From NCBI GenBank assembly GCA_022616275.1, contig JAKEFB010000209.1, positions 1 through 64,000 on the forward strand: 64,000 nt of DNA. The letters run 5' to 3'. Shown in pieces: positions 1 through 8,979 of this stretch; the stretch's first letter is position 1, and each line of letters opens with the position of its first letter. The notes beneath the pieces are model-generated. The model was not told where the DNA came from and ran no database searches. It saw only the letters and a list, made by a program, of their open reading frames with translations. The DNA is from Chloroflexota bacterium. GTDB taxonomy: Bacteria; Chloroflexota; Anaerolineae; Promineifilales; Promineifilaceae. Position numbers and translations under genes: made by a program.

Positions 1-3000
1 ACGTTGAGCGCGCTGGGCGTGCCGGGCGGGTACAGCGCAGCGTTTACGACGAACCCGGTGACGCCGCCGGGGGCCAGTACGATGAACGTGACTAACACCG
101 GAGCGGCCACGGCCGGCAGCTACCTGATTGATATCGTCGGCACGGCCCCGACCAGCACCCACACCACGACGGTTGAGCTGAACCTGTACACGGCCGTGCC
201 CGGTAGCGTGACGCTGACCGACCCGGCCGATGGCGAGATAGACGTGAGCCTGGTGCCCACCTTTATGTGGACGGCGGCGACACAAGGGGCGAGCTATTAC
301 CTGGAAGTGGCCACCGACATAGCTTTTAGCAACGTCGTCTACTCGGCTACAACTAATCTGACCAGCCACACGATGAGCACGGCACTGTCGCCACTGACGA
401 CCTACTACTGGCACGTGCGGGCGACCAATACCTGCGGCACGGGCAGCTTCTCGTCCACTTTCGACTTCATCACGCGAGACATCCCGCCAATTCTATTGGT
501 GGACGACGACGACAATGCGCCGGACGTTCGCAGTTACTACACGGACACGCTGGATGCCCTGGGCCTGTTCTATGATGTGTGGGACACGGGCAATAGCGAC
601 AACGAGCCAACTACGACCGATCTGTTGCCTTACAAGATCGTTATCTGGTTCACCGGCGTCGAGTTCGGCGGCTTTGCCGGTCCTGGCTCGGCCGGCGAAT
701 CGGCTCTGTCGAGCTGGCTGGATTCGTCGGGCGATAACTGCTACTATATCAGCAGCCAGGACTACACCTACGACCGTGGCCTGACCCCCTTCATGACCGA
801 TTACCTGGGCGTCCAGAGTTTCGGCAGCGACGCCGGCGATTACACCAGCGTTACCGGCGCAGGTAGCGTCTTCGGTGGGCTTGGCCCGTACACGCTGATC
901 TACCCTTTCATTGATTTCTCTGACCGGCTGACGCCAGACGCCACGGCCGAAGTCGCCTTCGTGGGTAACAACAACAACGACGCGGCTTTGGATAAAATTG
1001 GCCCGAACGGCTACCGGAGCACCTTCTGGGGCTTCCCGTTTGAGGCTATTCCCAACCTGGCCGACCGGATGGTAGCCCTGAACACCTGGGTTAACTGGTG
1101 CGCTGCTGAACTGGGCACGTTGACCGGTACAGTGACCGACGTTGATTCCAGCCTGGGCATTGAAGACGCGACGATTACGGCCGACGACGGCGTCCAATTG
1201 CGGACGACAACGACCGACCCCAGCGGCGTCTATACCATCTCCATGCCGGTAGGCACTTACACGGTCACGGCTTCGGCAACGAATTACGTGTCGCAGACTG
1301 TGCCCGGCGTGGTGGTCACGTCCACCGCGCCGACCGTCCAGGACTTTGCGCTGCAGGGTTCGTCGCTTTTGTACACGCCACCCTTCATCGAAGAGTCCAT
1401 GAACATCGGTGACGTGGTGACGAACACGGTGACGGTGACCAACACCGGTCCACTGACGATCAACTACGACGTCAACATCGGCAGCTTTGGCGGGCCTGAC
1501 CTGGCGGCGCCGGCCAGCCCGGTATCCATTCCGGCCAGCGACGGCAACTTCCCACGCGGCGCAACACCGGCCTCGACAGCGCCGGCTCCGGCGACGGAGG
1601 TGAGCGGCGATGGGAGCAGCGCCGGAGCAGGGACAGAGTTGTCTGACCTGCTGGGCGCGCCAGCCTACGGGGTCGAAATCAACTTCTCGACCTTCCAGTT
1701 CGAGTTGTCGTCGTTTGACACGGATACGCCGGGGACATTGAACGTCATCGGGACGATCGGCGGCGACCACTTCGTGGGCGCTGATTTCCTGAACGGGGAC
1801 TTCTCGACGTTGTACGTGCTGGACGACGATGCGGACCAGTTTGTGGCTATAGACACGGCCACGGCTGGGGTGACGGTGATTGGCACATCCACCGCGGCGG
1901 GCGAGGACTGGACGGGCATGGCCAACGACCCGACGGGCGGGGTGTTGTACGCCTCCTCGAGTGCGTGCAGCATCTCCAGCAGTCTCTACACCATTGACGT
2001 GGCTACCGGGGCGGCAACGCTGGTCGGGTCTATCGGCAGCGGCACCTGCATCATCGGCATTGCCGTGGACGCGGCCGGGCAGATGTATGGCGTGGACCTG
2101 ATCGCCGACAACCTGCTGAGCATTGACAAGGCGACCGGGACCGGCACAGTCATTGGCTCCATCGGCTATGACGCCAACTTCAGCCAGGGCATGGACTTCG
2201 ACGAGGCGACGGGCACGCTGTTCCTGGCGGCCTACAACAACAGCAGTGGCACGGCTGAACTCCGCATCGCCGACACGGCGACCGGCAACAGCACGCTCGT
2301 CGGCCCGCTGGGTACGCCCGGCACCCTGGAGATGACGACGATGGCAGTAGCTACCGGCGGCGTTGCCGGTGGTTGGGCCTACGCGGTGCCTGACAGCGGC
2401 GCCATTGGGCCGTTCAGCACTTCGACCTTTGACGTGGTCTTCGACGCCAGCTCGTTGTACCAGGTTGGCGACTATACGGCCCAGTTGGACTTCTCGGGCA
2501 CCTTCGTCAACGACCCGCCGGTGATGCCACTGACGATGCACCTGAGCTGCCCGACCTGCGGCTTCCTGACCGGCAATATCTACGACGACTTCACCAACGA
2601 CCCGTTGACGGCCGACATCCACATCACGGGGCCAAGCAGCTTCGACGTCACGCTCTCTGGCGATAGCTATAGCCTGGCGGTCCAGCCGGGTAGCTACGAC
2701 TTCACCGTCGAGGCTAACGACTACTTCAGTGAAACGGCTACCATTGTCGCCACGCAAGGGGTGACGACGACGACCGACTTTTACCTGACGCCGATGGTCG
2801 CCCTCCTCGACTACACGCCACCTGCCATCGAAGAGTTCATGGAGATAGGCGATGTGGTGACGAATACGGTGACGGTGACCAACAGTGGTACGATACCGCT
2901 CAACTGGCAGGCAGAGATCGGGAACTATGGTTGGCCGGGCCTCTTGACAGTCCGGCAGAGTTCAGTCACTCCGCTGCAGGCCCAGCCTTACCAGCCGCCT

Positions 3001-4521
3001 GCTGCAGCGGCCGCAACGGCAACGAATCTGGGGCAATTTGCGGAAAGCGATGTCCACCAGGTAGATCGGCCAATCCAGCCTGAAAGCCCGCTCCAAGATG
3101 TGATTCTGGATCAGCAACCGAACCAGTCGAATGGGATATTCAGCGATGTCTCTTGCGACCTCTGCGGTGGTCCGCAAGTGCTGGCTGAGAACTTCTCCTT
3201 GTCCGGTTCGGAGACCATTGGCCAGATCGTCTTCTGGACGGGTTACTTCCCAGGGGATGTCCCGATCGATCCCGATACCATCACCGTCATCTTCCACGAA
3301 GATACGGGTGGATTGCCAGGGCCAGCTGTGTACACTGAGACGGATGTGTCTTATGAGCGTGTCCAGACGGGGATCATTCTGTTCGGTGTGCATGAGTGGA
3401 TGCATACCCTGACCCTGGCCTCGCCGGTCACCCTCGGTCCCGGCAACTTCTGGGTCGAGATTTACAACGACACGGGATTTGGTACCGATGACTTCTTCTG
3501 GGAGGTCGGTAATGCGGATACGGTTGGTAATGGCCTGCCGGGCAGCGCCTTCGCCTTCGCCGCTCCTGGTAGTGGCTGGTTGTTTGATTCAATTACTGAC
3601 TTTGCCATCCAGCTCATCACTGGCTCGGCAGGACCAGAGTGGGCTTACGCCGCGCCGGAGTCCGGAACCATCCCGGCCTACAGCACCTCGACCTTCGAGG
3701 TGGTCTTCGACGCCTCGTCGTTGTACCAGGTTGGCGACTATACGGCCGAGTTGAGCTTCTCGGGCGACTTTGACAACGTGGCGCCGGTGATGCCGCTAAC
3801 GATGCACCTGAGCTGCTCGACCTGTGGCTTCCTGGTTGGCTCGATCACGGATGCCATCACCAATGACCCGGTGGGGGCCGACATCCACGTTACGGGGCCA
3901 AGCAGCTTTGACGTCACGGTCAGCGGCGAGAGCTATAGCCTGGCGGTCCAGCCGGGTAGCTACGACTTCACGGTTTCGGCCGACGGCTACATCAGTGAAA
4001 CGGCTACCATTGTCGCCACGCAGGGAGTAACGACGACAACGGACTTTGCCCTGACGCCCATTGCTGCCATTCTCGAGTATGCGCCGAACCTGATCGAGGT
4101 GACTGTACCGTTGGGCGGCTCAGCGCAGGAAACGCTGGTGATGACCAACACGGGCTCGCTCCTTCTCACTTACGACCTGGCAGACAATGCGCCCTGGGTT
4201 AACGTGTTGCCGAACTCCGGGACCATCCAGCCAGGCCAGTCGGTGGATATTGATGTCAACTTCAATAGCGCCAGCATCACCCAGCCCGGCACCTACACAG
4301 CCACCTTGATCCTCTCCGGGAACTTTGTGAACCCGGTGGGTCCGGCTACCCTAGTGATGCACGTTGTTTCGACTGACGTCTATCTGCCGTTCGTCATCAG
4401 AGGTAGCACGGCGGTGGTTCCCATCCAGCCGGAAGCGGCGACCTGGCCATTAGGCGGACTGGTCTTGCTCCCGGCAGCAGCCGGACTGGGCTTCCTATCT
4501 TACTGGCGCAAACGCCGGTAA
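1..4521 (+). CDS. Secreted multidomain repeat protein, C-terminal part (5' end outside window)
   Basis: The frame is open from base 1, so the true start lies upstream; about 1506 codons are visible. Near residues 75-155 there is a fibronectin-III-like stretch (LTDPADGEIDVSLVPTFMW). It is followed by a DDDDNAPDVRSYYTDTL segment like those found in large secreted peptidases. The rest alternates carboxypeptidase-regulatory-like domains (about 370-450, 850-930, 1270-1350) with domains opening on YTPPxIEExMxIGDVVTNTVT. Two of these module pairs are nearly identical, which points to internal duplication. The C-terminus has VYLPFVIRG, a hydrophobic helix and RKRR, which fits an exported protein anchored in the membrane. 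VYLP-type endings are common in Chloroflexota surface proteins. The catalytic part, if any, lies outside the window, so no enzymatic role is assigned. Confidence 0.8.
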   Translation, partial: TLSALGVPGGYSAAFTTNPVTPPGASTMNVTNTGAATAGSYLIDIVGTAPTSTHTTTVELNLYTAVPGSVTLTDPADGEIDVSLVPTFMWTAATQGASYYLEVATDIAFSNVVYSATTNLTSHTMSTALSPLTTYYWHVRATNTCGTGSFSSTFDFITRDIPPILLVDDDDNAPDVRSYYTDTLDALGLFYDVWDTGNSDNEPTTTDLLPYKIVIWFTGVEFGGFAGPGSAGESALSSWLDSSGDNCYYISSQDYTYDRGLTPFMTDYLGVQSFGSDAGDYTSVTGAGSVFGGLGPYTLIYPFIDFSDRLTPDATAEVAFVGNNNNDAALDKIGPNGYRSTFWGFPFEAIPNLADRMVALNTWVNWCAAELGTLTGTVTDVDSSLGIEDATITADDGVQLRTTTTDPSGVYTISMPVGTYTVTASATNYVSQTVPGVVVTSTAPTVQDFALQGSSLLYTPPFIEESMNIGDVVTNTVTVTNTGPLTINYDVNIGSFGGPDLAAPASPVSIPASDGNFPRGATPASTAPAPATEVSGDGSSAGAGTELSDLLGAPAYGVEINFSTFQFELSSFDTDTPGTLNVIGTIGGDHFVGADFLNGDFSTLYVLDDDADQFVAIDTATAGVTVIGTSTAAGEDWTGMANDPTGGVLYASSSACSISSSLYTIDVATGAATLVGSIGSGTCIIGIAVDAAGQMYGVDLIADNLLSIDKATGTGTVIGSIGYDANFSQGMDFDEATGTLFLAAYNNSSGTAELRIADTATGNSTLVGPLGTPGTLEMTTMAVATGGVAGGWAYAVPDSGAIGPFSTSTFDVVFDASSLYQVGDYTAQLDFSGTFVNDPPVMPLTMHLSCPTCGFLTGNIYDDFTNDPLTADIHITGPSSFDVTLSGDSYSLAVQPGSYDFTVEANDYFSETATIVATQGVTTTTDFYLTPMVALLDYTPPAIEEFMEIGDVVTNTVTVTNSGTIPLNWQAEIGNYGWPGLLTVRQSSVTPLQAQPYQPPAAAAATATNLGQFAESDVHQVDRPIQPESPLQDVILDQQPNQSNGIFSDVSCDLCGGPQVLAENFSLSGSETIGQIVFWTGYFPGDVPIDPDTITVIFHEDTGGLPGPAVYTETDVSYERVQTGIILFGVHEWMHTLTLASPVTLGPGNFWVEIYNDTGFGTDDFFWEVGNADTVGNGLPGSAFAFAAPGSGWLFDSITDFAIQLITGSAGPEWAYAAPESGTIPAYSTSTFEVVFDASSLYQVGDYTAELSFSGDFDNVAPVMPLTMHLSCSTCGFLVGSITDAITNDPVGADIHVTGPSSFDVTVSGESYSLAVQPGSYDFTVSADGYISETATIVATQGVTTTTDFALTPIAAILEYAPNLIEVTVPLGGSAQETLVMTNTGSLLLTYDLADNAPWVNVLPNSGTIQPGQSVDIDVNFNSASITQPGTYTATLILSGNFVNPVGPATLVMHVVSTDVYLPFVIRGSTAVVPIQPEAATWPLGGLVLLPAAAGLGFLSYWRKRR

Positions 4522-4547
4522 GCGTGGACCTGGTCTGACCTGATATG

Positions 4548-4582
4548 AAAAGGGCGTTCCCAACCGGGAACGCCCTTTTTTT
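4548..4582 (+). terminator. Rho-independent terminator after the surface protein
   Basis: Arms AAAAGGGCGTTCCC and GGGAACGCCCTTTT flank a 4-base loop and run into a T tract. It ends the upstream gene on the plus strand. The A tract on the left arm means it could also serve the convergent minus-strand methyltransferase gene. Confidence 0.9.
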
Positions 4583-4608
4583 GGTAATTGGAGTCATTGG
4601 GTAATTCT

Positions 4609-5307
4609 TTAGCGGCCGGGCTTCAGGGCGAGGAATAGTTCCCGGCCGTAGGGGTCCGGCGCAATGCGGGGGTCGAAGCCGACCTGGCGTAGTAGTTGCA
4701 GCCAGGTCGCGCGGGGAAAGAGACCGCAGATGTGACGGTCATGCTCGGCGCGCACGGCGCCGTTGGCTTCGCGGAGCAGATAAGCGAAGTCTGTGGTGTA
4801 AACGGTGTCGTTTTCGTCCGGGTCATAGGTCCATTCCAGGTAACGAAGGGCGCGATCCGGACCATCGTGGCCGCCATGATCGGCGCCAGGGGTGAAGTTC
4901 TCCCGGACGTAGTCGGGGGCGACTAACAGCACACCGCCCGGCCGGCAATGGACAAAGGCAGTTTCCAGGGCGCGGCGCAGGTCGTCTTCGGTGATCATGT
5001 AGTCTATGGCGTCGTGAATGAAGACGGCGTCAAACAGCCGGCTGAGGCGCACGGTGCGCATGTCCCCGAGGTGGTGCTCACATTCCGGGTTGAGACGGCG
5101 ACTGACTGCGACCATGCCGGGTGAGACGTCTACGAGGGTCATTTGATAATGGGCTTTCAGATGGGAGGCGTTGTTGCCGCCGCCGCTGCCCAGCTCCAGG
5201 AGCGTGTGGGGCGGTGGGGTGACAGCTTCCTGCAAGAGCCGGTGGAAAAAAGCAGCTTCTTCGGCGTAGTCGGCCGGCGCGGAAAGCAGCGGCCACCAGG
5301 AAGCCAA
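4609..5307 (-). CDS. Class I SAM-dependent methyltransferase
   Basis: This is a small Rossmann-fold methyltransferase. Motif I is LLELGSGGGNNASHL (about residues 37-51), followed by the acidic residue of VDVSPGM and a GDM motif. The substrate cannot be told. The first ordinary start codon is TTG at 5307, but that cuts into a conserved-looking N-terminus: in-frame codons upstream read LYDDL directly before ASWW. The frame stays open upstream with no ATG, GTG or TTG. An ATA at 5361-5359 lies 7 bases after GAGGT, and a CTG lies at 5346-5344. The real protein is therefore probably 13-18 residues longer, or its start was altered when the repeat at 5378-5475 arrived. Confidence 0.85.
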   Translation of the reverse strand: MASWWPLLSAPADYAEEAAFFHRLLQEAVTPPPHTLLELGSGGGNNASHLKAHYQMTLVDVSPGMVAVSRRLNPECEHHLGDMRTVRLSRLFDAVFIHDAIDYMITEDDLRRALETAFVHCRPGGVLLVAPDYVRENFTPGADHGGHDGPDRALRYLEWTYDPDENDTVYTTDFAYLLREANGAVRAEHDRHICGLFPRATWLQLLRQVGFDPRIAPDPYGRELFLALKPGR

Positions 5308-5377
5308 GTCATCGTAAAGCCTGGGTGTGGGGTTTGCTGACTCCAGAGAGTCTGGTTCTATTTCAGTTACCTCTTTC

Positions 5378-5500
5378 TTTATCGCGAATGACGCGAATGG
5401 GACAAATAACGCGAATCATTTGGTCCTTTATCGCGAATGACGCGAATGGGGCAAATGACGCGAATCATTTGGTTCTTTATCGCAGATGGCGCGAATAGGC
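5378..5500. repeat. Tandem 49-bp repeat of GCGAAT words, 2.5 copies
   Basis: Copies at 5378-5426 and 5427-5475 differ at about four positions. A third partial copy at 5476-5500 is more diverged. Each contains several GCGAAT/ACGCGAAT words and belongs to the dispersed family also seen at 16599, 18616, 28497 and 50059. The partial third copy encodes the last residues and stop of the NUDIX gene on the minus strand. Confidence 0.85.
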
Positions 5501-6526
5501 TGAATCAGCGGGGGTAATGATCGCCTGGACGACGCTTTCGTTGTCGTCGGCAAAGGTGAAACGTGCCTCCAGGCGCTGGCCTTGCAACAGTAGCGGCAGC
5601 CAGTAAGGCGCATCCGGCCACATCAGGGGATAGGGAAGCTGGCTGGCGGGGAACCAGACCGGTTTCATTTCCCGGCTTTCGACCGGCTCGCCTGGCCATT
5701 GCCGGACTAGAAAAACGTGGACGACCTGGTTCCAGGCCGACCGGGCCGGGAAGAGGAAGGTCAGGCGAGCGGCCGGCTCTAGAGTGGTGGGCAAGACCTG
5801 GACGCCGGTTTCTTCGGCCAGCTCGCGGGCGGCGGCCTCGGCCGGGGTCTCACCCGCTTCTATTTTGCCGCCGGCCCCAACGTACCGGCCAGCGCCAAAG
5901 CCGGTCTTTTTGTGGCCCAGCAGGAGTTCGGCCGGTGGGTCGCCCCGAACCAGGAAGCAAAGGGTGGCCTGGCTCATCGCCGGCGGCCGGCGGGGGCCAG
6001 CTACGGCGGTCACGGCGTCGCCGTCCAAATCGAGCTGGAGGGGATGTTCCTGGTTCTTCCACAGCCGGTACAGCTCGATGGCGCGAGCCAGCAGCCAGCG
6101 CTCATTGACGGGAACGATGACGTTTACAGCCTCGTCCATCAGCTCGTCCAGCGGCCACCAGCGGAAGCGGCTACCGGCCATGTCGTCGCCGGGTTGGACC
6201 GGGCCGCCTTCGTAGGCCATGAGATAGGCGATGCTGAGCATGTAGCGGGCGTGGTCGTCGTAGTGGAAGGTGGAGACATGGATAGCGCCGAGCGGCCGGA
6301 CGCGAACGGCCGGGCCGGCCTCTTCCCACGTTTCGCGCAGGCAGCCGGCCAGGGCGCTTTCGCCGGCTTCCAGGGCGCCGTTAATCACTTCCCAGCCGCC
6401 GTTGCGCTGGGGGTGGGCCAGCAGAAGGATTTCTTCCCGGTCGTTGACGATGAAGACTTCGACGGCGGCCGGGGAGCAGGCAAAGGTGCGACGGCCGTCG
6501 GCGGTGGTGATAAAGGGTTGGGGCAT
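5477..6526 (-). CDS. Two-domain NUDIX hydrolase
   Basis: Two NUDIX domains are fused in one 349-residue protein. The first box starts GALEAGE and continues with RETWEEAGP (about residues 50-72). The second starts GKIEAGE and continues with RELAEETGV (about 222-244). Both fit Gx5Ex7REUxEExGU, so both sites should bind metal and cut nucleoside diphosphate-X compounds. The second half resembles MutT/8-oxo-dGTP-type enzymes; the substrate of the first is unclear. The ATG at 6526 has GGAG 5-6 bases upstream. It abuts the stop of the upstream DUF1579 fragment, so the two are likely co-transcribed. The last six residues (YSRHLR) and stop come from the adjacent repeat. Confidence 0.9.
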   Translation of the reverse strand: MPQPFITTADGRRTFACSPAAVEVFIVNDREEILLLAHPQRNGGWEVINGALEAGESALAGCLRETWEEAGPAVRVRPLGAIHVSTFHYDDHARYMLSIAYLMAYEGGPVQPGDDMAGSRFRWWPLDELMDEAVNVIVPVNERWLLARAIELYRLWKNQEHPLQLDLDGDAVTAVAGPRRPPAMSQATLCFLVRGDPPAELLLGHKKTGFGAGRYVGAGGKIEAGETPAEAAARELAEETGVQVLPTTLEPAARLTFLFPARSAWNQVVHVFLVRQWPGEPVESREMKPVWFPASQLPYPLMWPDAPYWLPLLLQGQRLEARFTFADDNESVVQAIITPADSAYSRHLR

Positions 6527-6775
6527 TTAACTCCTGCGGGTGTACTGTGTTTCGGCGGCTTTGGCTTCTTCGCCGGCCGGGGAGATGTTATAGACGGTGA
6601 TGACGACGTGGTCGGGGTCAAGGATGAGGCGCATGACGCCCCGAGTGGGGGACTCGTCGGCCAGTTTGCCAGGCTCAAACCAGGTGCGGGTAAGGCCTTC
6701 CCATTCGCCAGCCAGGAGGCTGAGACGGTGGTGGAGGCCTTCGGTGCGGGATTGTTCAAAGGGGTCGTTCATCAT
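6527..6775 (-). CDS. DUF1579-like mini-protein, apparent internal deletion
   Basis: Only 82 residues remain. The N-terminal part (LAGEWEGLTRTWFEPGKLAD, then ESPTRGVMRLIL) looks like the start of a DUF1579 protein. The C-terminal part (PDHVVITVYNISPAGEEAKA) looks like the end of the same family. The middle, about 80 residues in typical members, is absent, so the ends appear joined by an in-frame deletion. That comparison is from memory of the family. ATG codons lie at 6775 and 6772; a TTG at 6784 is also possible. The stop directly abuts the NUDIX start. It may be a decayed gene or a small stable protein. Confidence 0.6.
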   Translation of the reverse strand: MMNDPFEQSRTEGLHHRLSLLAGEWEGLTRTWFEPGKLADESPTRGVMRLILDPDHVVITVYNISPAGEEAKAAETQYTRRS

Positions 6776-6807
6776 TAATCTCAAAGGAACATAGAGAGCA
6801 CAGCGGT

Positions 6808-8199
6808 TTAGGGGAGCCAGGCGGGGAGGAGGCCGGGGGCGGCGAGCTGGCGCATTTCCTTCGTTTCGACGTCCAGGACCCAGATGCCCGGACCGGCGCC
6901 GGGCTCGGCCAGCAGGTAATGTTGGAAGAGCAAGGTGCGGCTATCAGGTGACCAACTGGCCGGGCCGTGGTGGACCTCGTAATCGCTGGTCAACTGGGTC
7001 GCTTCGCTGCCATCCGGCCGTATCAACCACAACTGCCGACCCATGGGCACGGAGGGAATTTTGCGGCCGAAGGCGATCCACCGGCCGTCGGGCGACCAGG
7101 CCGGCGCGCCGTCGTTGATGACCGTGTCGCTGCCGCTCAGGTCGGTGATCTCGTTAGTGGCCAGGTCAATCCTGAAGAGATGAGTGGCAAAGCTTTCGCC
7201 GATAAACTGGATCTGGCTGACAACGAGGGCCTGGTTGTCCGAACTCCAGGTGGCGGCTTCGCCTGTCTGGCTTTCGATGAGCAGGGAGCGGCCTGTTTCC
7301 AGGTTGAAGGCCTGGACTTCCTGTGATTGGGGCGAAACGTAGCTCAACCAGCGGCCGTCAGGTGAAAAGCGAGCTTGCAGGCCCAACCACTGGCTGTCCT
7401 GGAAGACGGCGGCCGTCTCGCCAAGGCGCAGGTCCAGCCACCACAACCGGGGCGAGCCGGGCGGGCCGCCGGGAGAGGTGAAGTTGCGCCGCTCGTAAAG
7501 AATCCGCCAGCCGTCCGGCGACCAGAGGGGGTTGTTGCAGGCCCCGCCGGTGCAGTCCAGCAACTGGCGACGGTTCCGGCCGTCCACGCCGATGGCCCAC
7601 AGGTCGGTCCCACCGTCCGGGCGGGAGCTGCTGTAGGCAATGGTCTGGCCATCAGGCGAGATGCCGTAGTCGAGGACGTCGTCCGGGCTGCGGGTGAGCT
7701 GGGTGGGTTGGCCGCCGTCCATTGAGATGACAAAGAGCTGGTTGCGCCGGCTGGCGTCCCAGGCCAGGTAGACGACGCGCGGCCGGCCGGTGCGGAATTG
7801 CCAGGTGACGGGCCGGAGCACCTGGCGGCCGCCCTGGCTGGATAGCCCGGCGGGCAGGGTGGCGGTGTAGGCGGTGTCCGGGGCCAGGGGGACGGCCGGC
7901 TGGAAGACGAGTGTTCGCCCTTCCCAGCGGATAGCGCCGCTCACCGGGGGAGAAATAGACAGCTCTGGGCTGGCTGAGGTGGCCATATCCTGGGCAAAGG
8001 TGATGCGCAGGGTGGCCCGGGTCGAGACGCCGCCGGCGCCGTCGGCCGGGCTGAGCTGGGCTACGGGCACGCCAACCCGGTCGCCGCGCCACAGAAGGAG
8101 GGCGGCCAGGAGCAGCAAGCCGATCATCGTTAGCAGGGCGGACCGGTCGAAAAGGCTTAAGCCCCGTAGACTGAGTGTCGAGCGCTGGACGTTAGCCAT
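6808..8199 (-). CDS. Membrane-anchored TolB/PD40-type beta-propeller protein
   Basis: The 463-residue protein starts with a single membrane helix (LLTMIGLLLLAALLLW, about residues 22-37). An Ig-like Big_5-type domain follows (RATLRITFAQDM, about 65-130). Then come several WD40-like PD40 blades with repeated SPDG motifs (SPDGQTIAYSSSRPDGG, WSPDGWRILY, FSPDGRWLSYVS, WSPDGRWIAFGR). This is an exported beta-propeller without enzymatic motifs; a scaffold or sensor role is inference. Its ATG lies inside the end of the upstream DUF1980-type gene (ATGGCTAA, 8-base overlap), so translation is probably coupled to that gene. Confidence 0.85.
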   Translation of the reverse strand: MANVQRSTLSLRGLSLFDRSALLTMIGLLLLAALLLWRGDRVGVPVAQLSPADGAGGVSTRATLRITFAQDMATSASPELSISPPVSGAIRWEGRTLVFQPAVPLAPDTAYTATLPAGLSSQGGRQVLRPVTWQFRTGRPRVVYLAWDASRRNQLFVISMDGGQPTQLTRSPDDVLDYGISPDGQTIAYSSSRPDGGTDLWAIGVDGRNRRQLLDCTGGACNNPLWSPDGWRILYERRNFTSPGGPPGSPRLWWLDLRLGETAAVFQDSQWLGLQARFSPDGRWLSYVSPQSQEVQAFNLETGRSLLIESQTGEAATWSSDNQALVVSQIQFIGESFATHLFRIDLATNEITDLSGSDTVINDGAPAWSPDGRWIAFGRKIPSVPMGRQLWLIRPDGSEATQLTSDYEVHHGPASWSPDSRTLLFQHYLLAEPGAGPGIWVLDVETKEMRQLAAPGLLPAWLP

Positions 8200-8911
8200 A
8201 GAGATAAGGTTGCGCCGGCGGCTCGATACGTTTCACCTCGTCAGGGGTGAGAATCGGTAGGGTTACGCCGCTGAACGTGCCAACGGTGAAGCGGCCGGTA
8301 ACCTCCAACCATTGGTCGGCCGGCAGGGAGGCGGCGTCGGGCCACTCGACGATGAGGCCCACCGGCGAGGCGTCGGCCACGCAGCAACTGACGATGAAGC
8401 GGCCGACGAGGAACTGGTTGGCGGCAAAGCGGTCGTCGCGGTAGACGAAGCCGATGACGTGGACTTCCTGGCCGGCCAGGGCGGAGGGGTCGGAGGTTTG
8501 CTGGATGGCATGGAGCCAGTCGAGGATATTTTTCTCGCCGGCGACCAGCCCCATGCGGTCGTCGTTGCGTGGTGGAGCGACGGAGGAAAGGCTACCGACG
8601 TTCACTTCCCGGTTGCCGACGGCCGAAGCGCCCAACGGCTGGGGGGGTACCAGCCAGCCCAGGACGAGGGGCAGCAGGACAAGGAGGAAGCCCAACCAGT
8701 TGAGCCGGCCGTGGTCGTGGCCGGCGTGGTCTGCTTCCTGGCCGGCGCTGCGGTAGTAGCTGGCGGCCACCAGGAGGAAACCGGCCGAAGCCAGCAAGAC
8801 GAGGACGACAAAACGCTGGTTGATATAGTAATAGATAGTCCCGTTCAGCAAGCGGGTATAGAGGAAGAGGCCCGTCGCCAGGAGAACCAGGAACTTTAAT
8901 AATCGTTGCAC
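8192..8911 (-). CDS. DUF1980/TIGR03943-type membrane protein (YcgQ-like)
   Basis: Three to four N-terminal membrane helices (within about residues 1-105) are interrupted by a His/Asp-rich loop (ADHAGHDHGRLN). An extracytoplasmic domain follows with the conserved IGFVYRD and VSCCVADASPVGLIVEW segments. These mark the family usually encoded beside a DUF318/ArsP-type permease, as here, where the permease lies 68 bases upstream on the same strand. Together with znuA, znuC, znuB and zur nearby, a role in zinc or another metal seems likely but is inference. It overlaps the propeller gene downstream by 8 bases. Confidence 0.85.
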   Translation of the reverse strand: MQRLLKFLVLLATGLFLYTRLLNGTIYYYINQRFVVLVLLASAGFLLVAASYYRSAGQEADHAGHDHGRLNWLGFLLVLLPLVLGWLVPPQPLGASAVGNREVNVGSLSSVAPPRNDDRMGLVAGEKNILDWLHAIQQTSDPSALAGQEVHVIGFVYRDDRFAANQFLVGRFIVSCCVADASPVGLIVEWPDAASLPADQWLEVTGRFTVGTFSGVTLPILTPDEVKRIEPPAQPYLYG

Positions 8912-8928
8912 AGGATTACCTCTGAGGT

Positions 8929-8975
8929 AACCTCCCGGAGGTTGGCGGTTTCACCGCTCAAACCTCCGGGAGGTT
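8929..8975. repeat. Inverted repeat of the AACCTCC...GGAGGTT type
   Basis: AACCTCCCGGAGGTT and AACCTCCGGGAGGTT, each nearly self-complementary, flank 17 bases between two co-directional genes. It resembles the CCCCGCAGGT hairpins at 11400, 32743 and 62092. It may modulate readthrough from the permease into the DUF1980-type gene. There is no T tract. Confidence 0.7.
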
Positions 8976-8979
8976 GACC

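Noticed and set aside
493-2757. 754-codon open frame on the minus strand
   Set aside because: It lies antisense to the surface protein, has Arg/His/Val-rich shadow composition and no ribosome site; it mirrors the repeats of the real gene.
5378-5475. Two near-identical 49-bp units as a CRISPR array
   Set aside because: There are no unique spacers of constant length and no cas genes; the units are head-to-tail copies of the GCGAAT repeat family.
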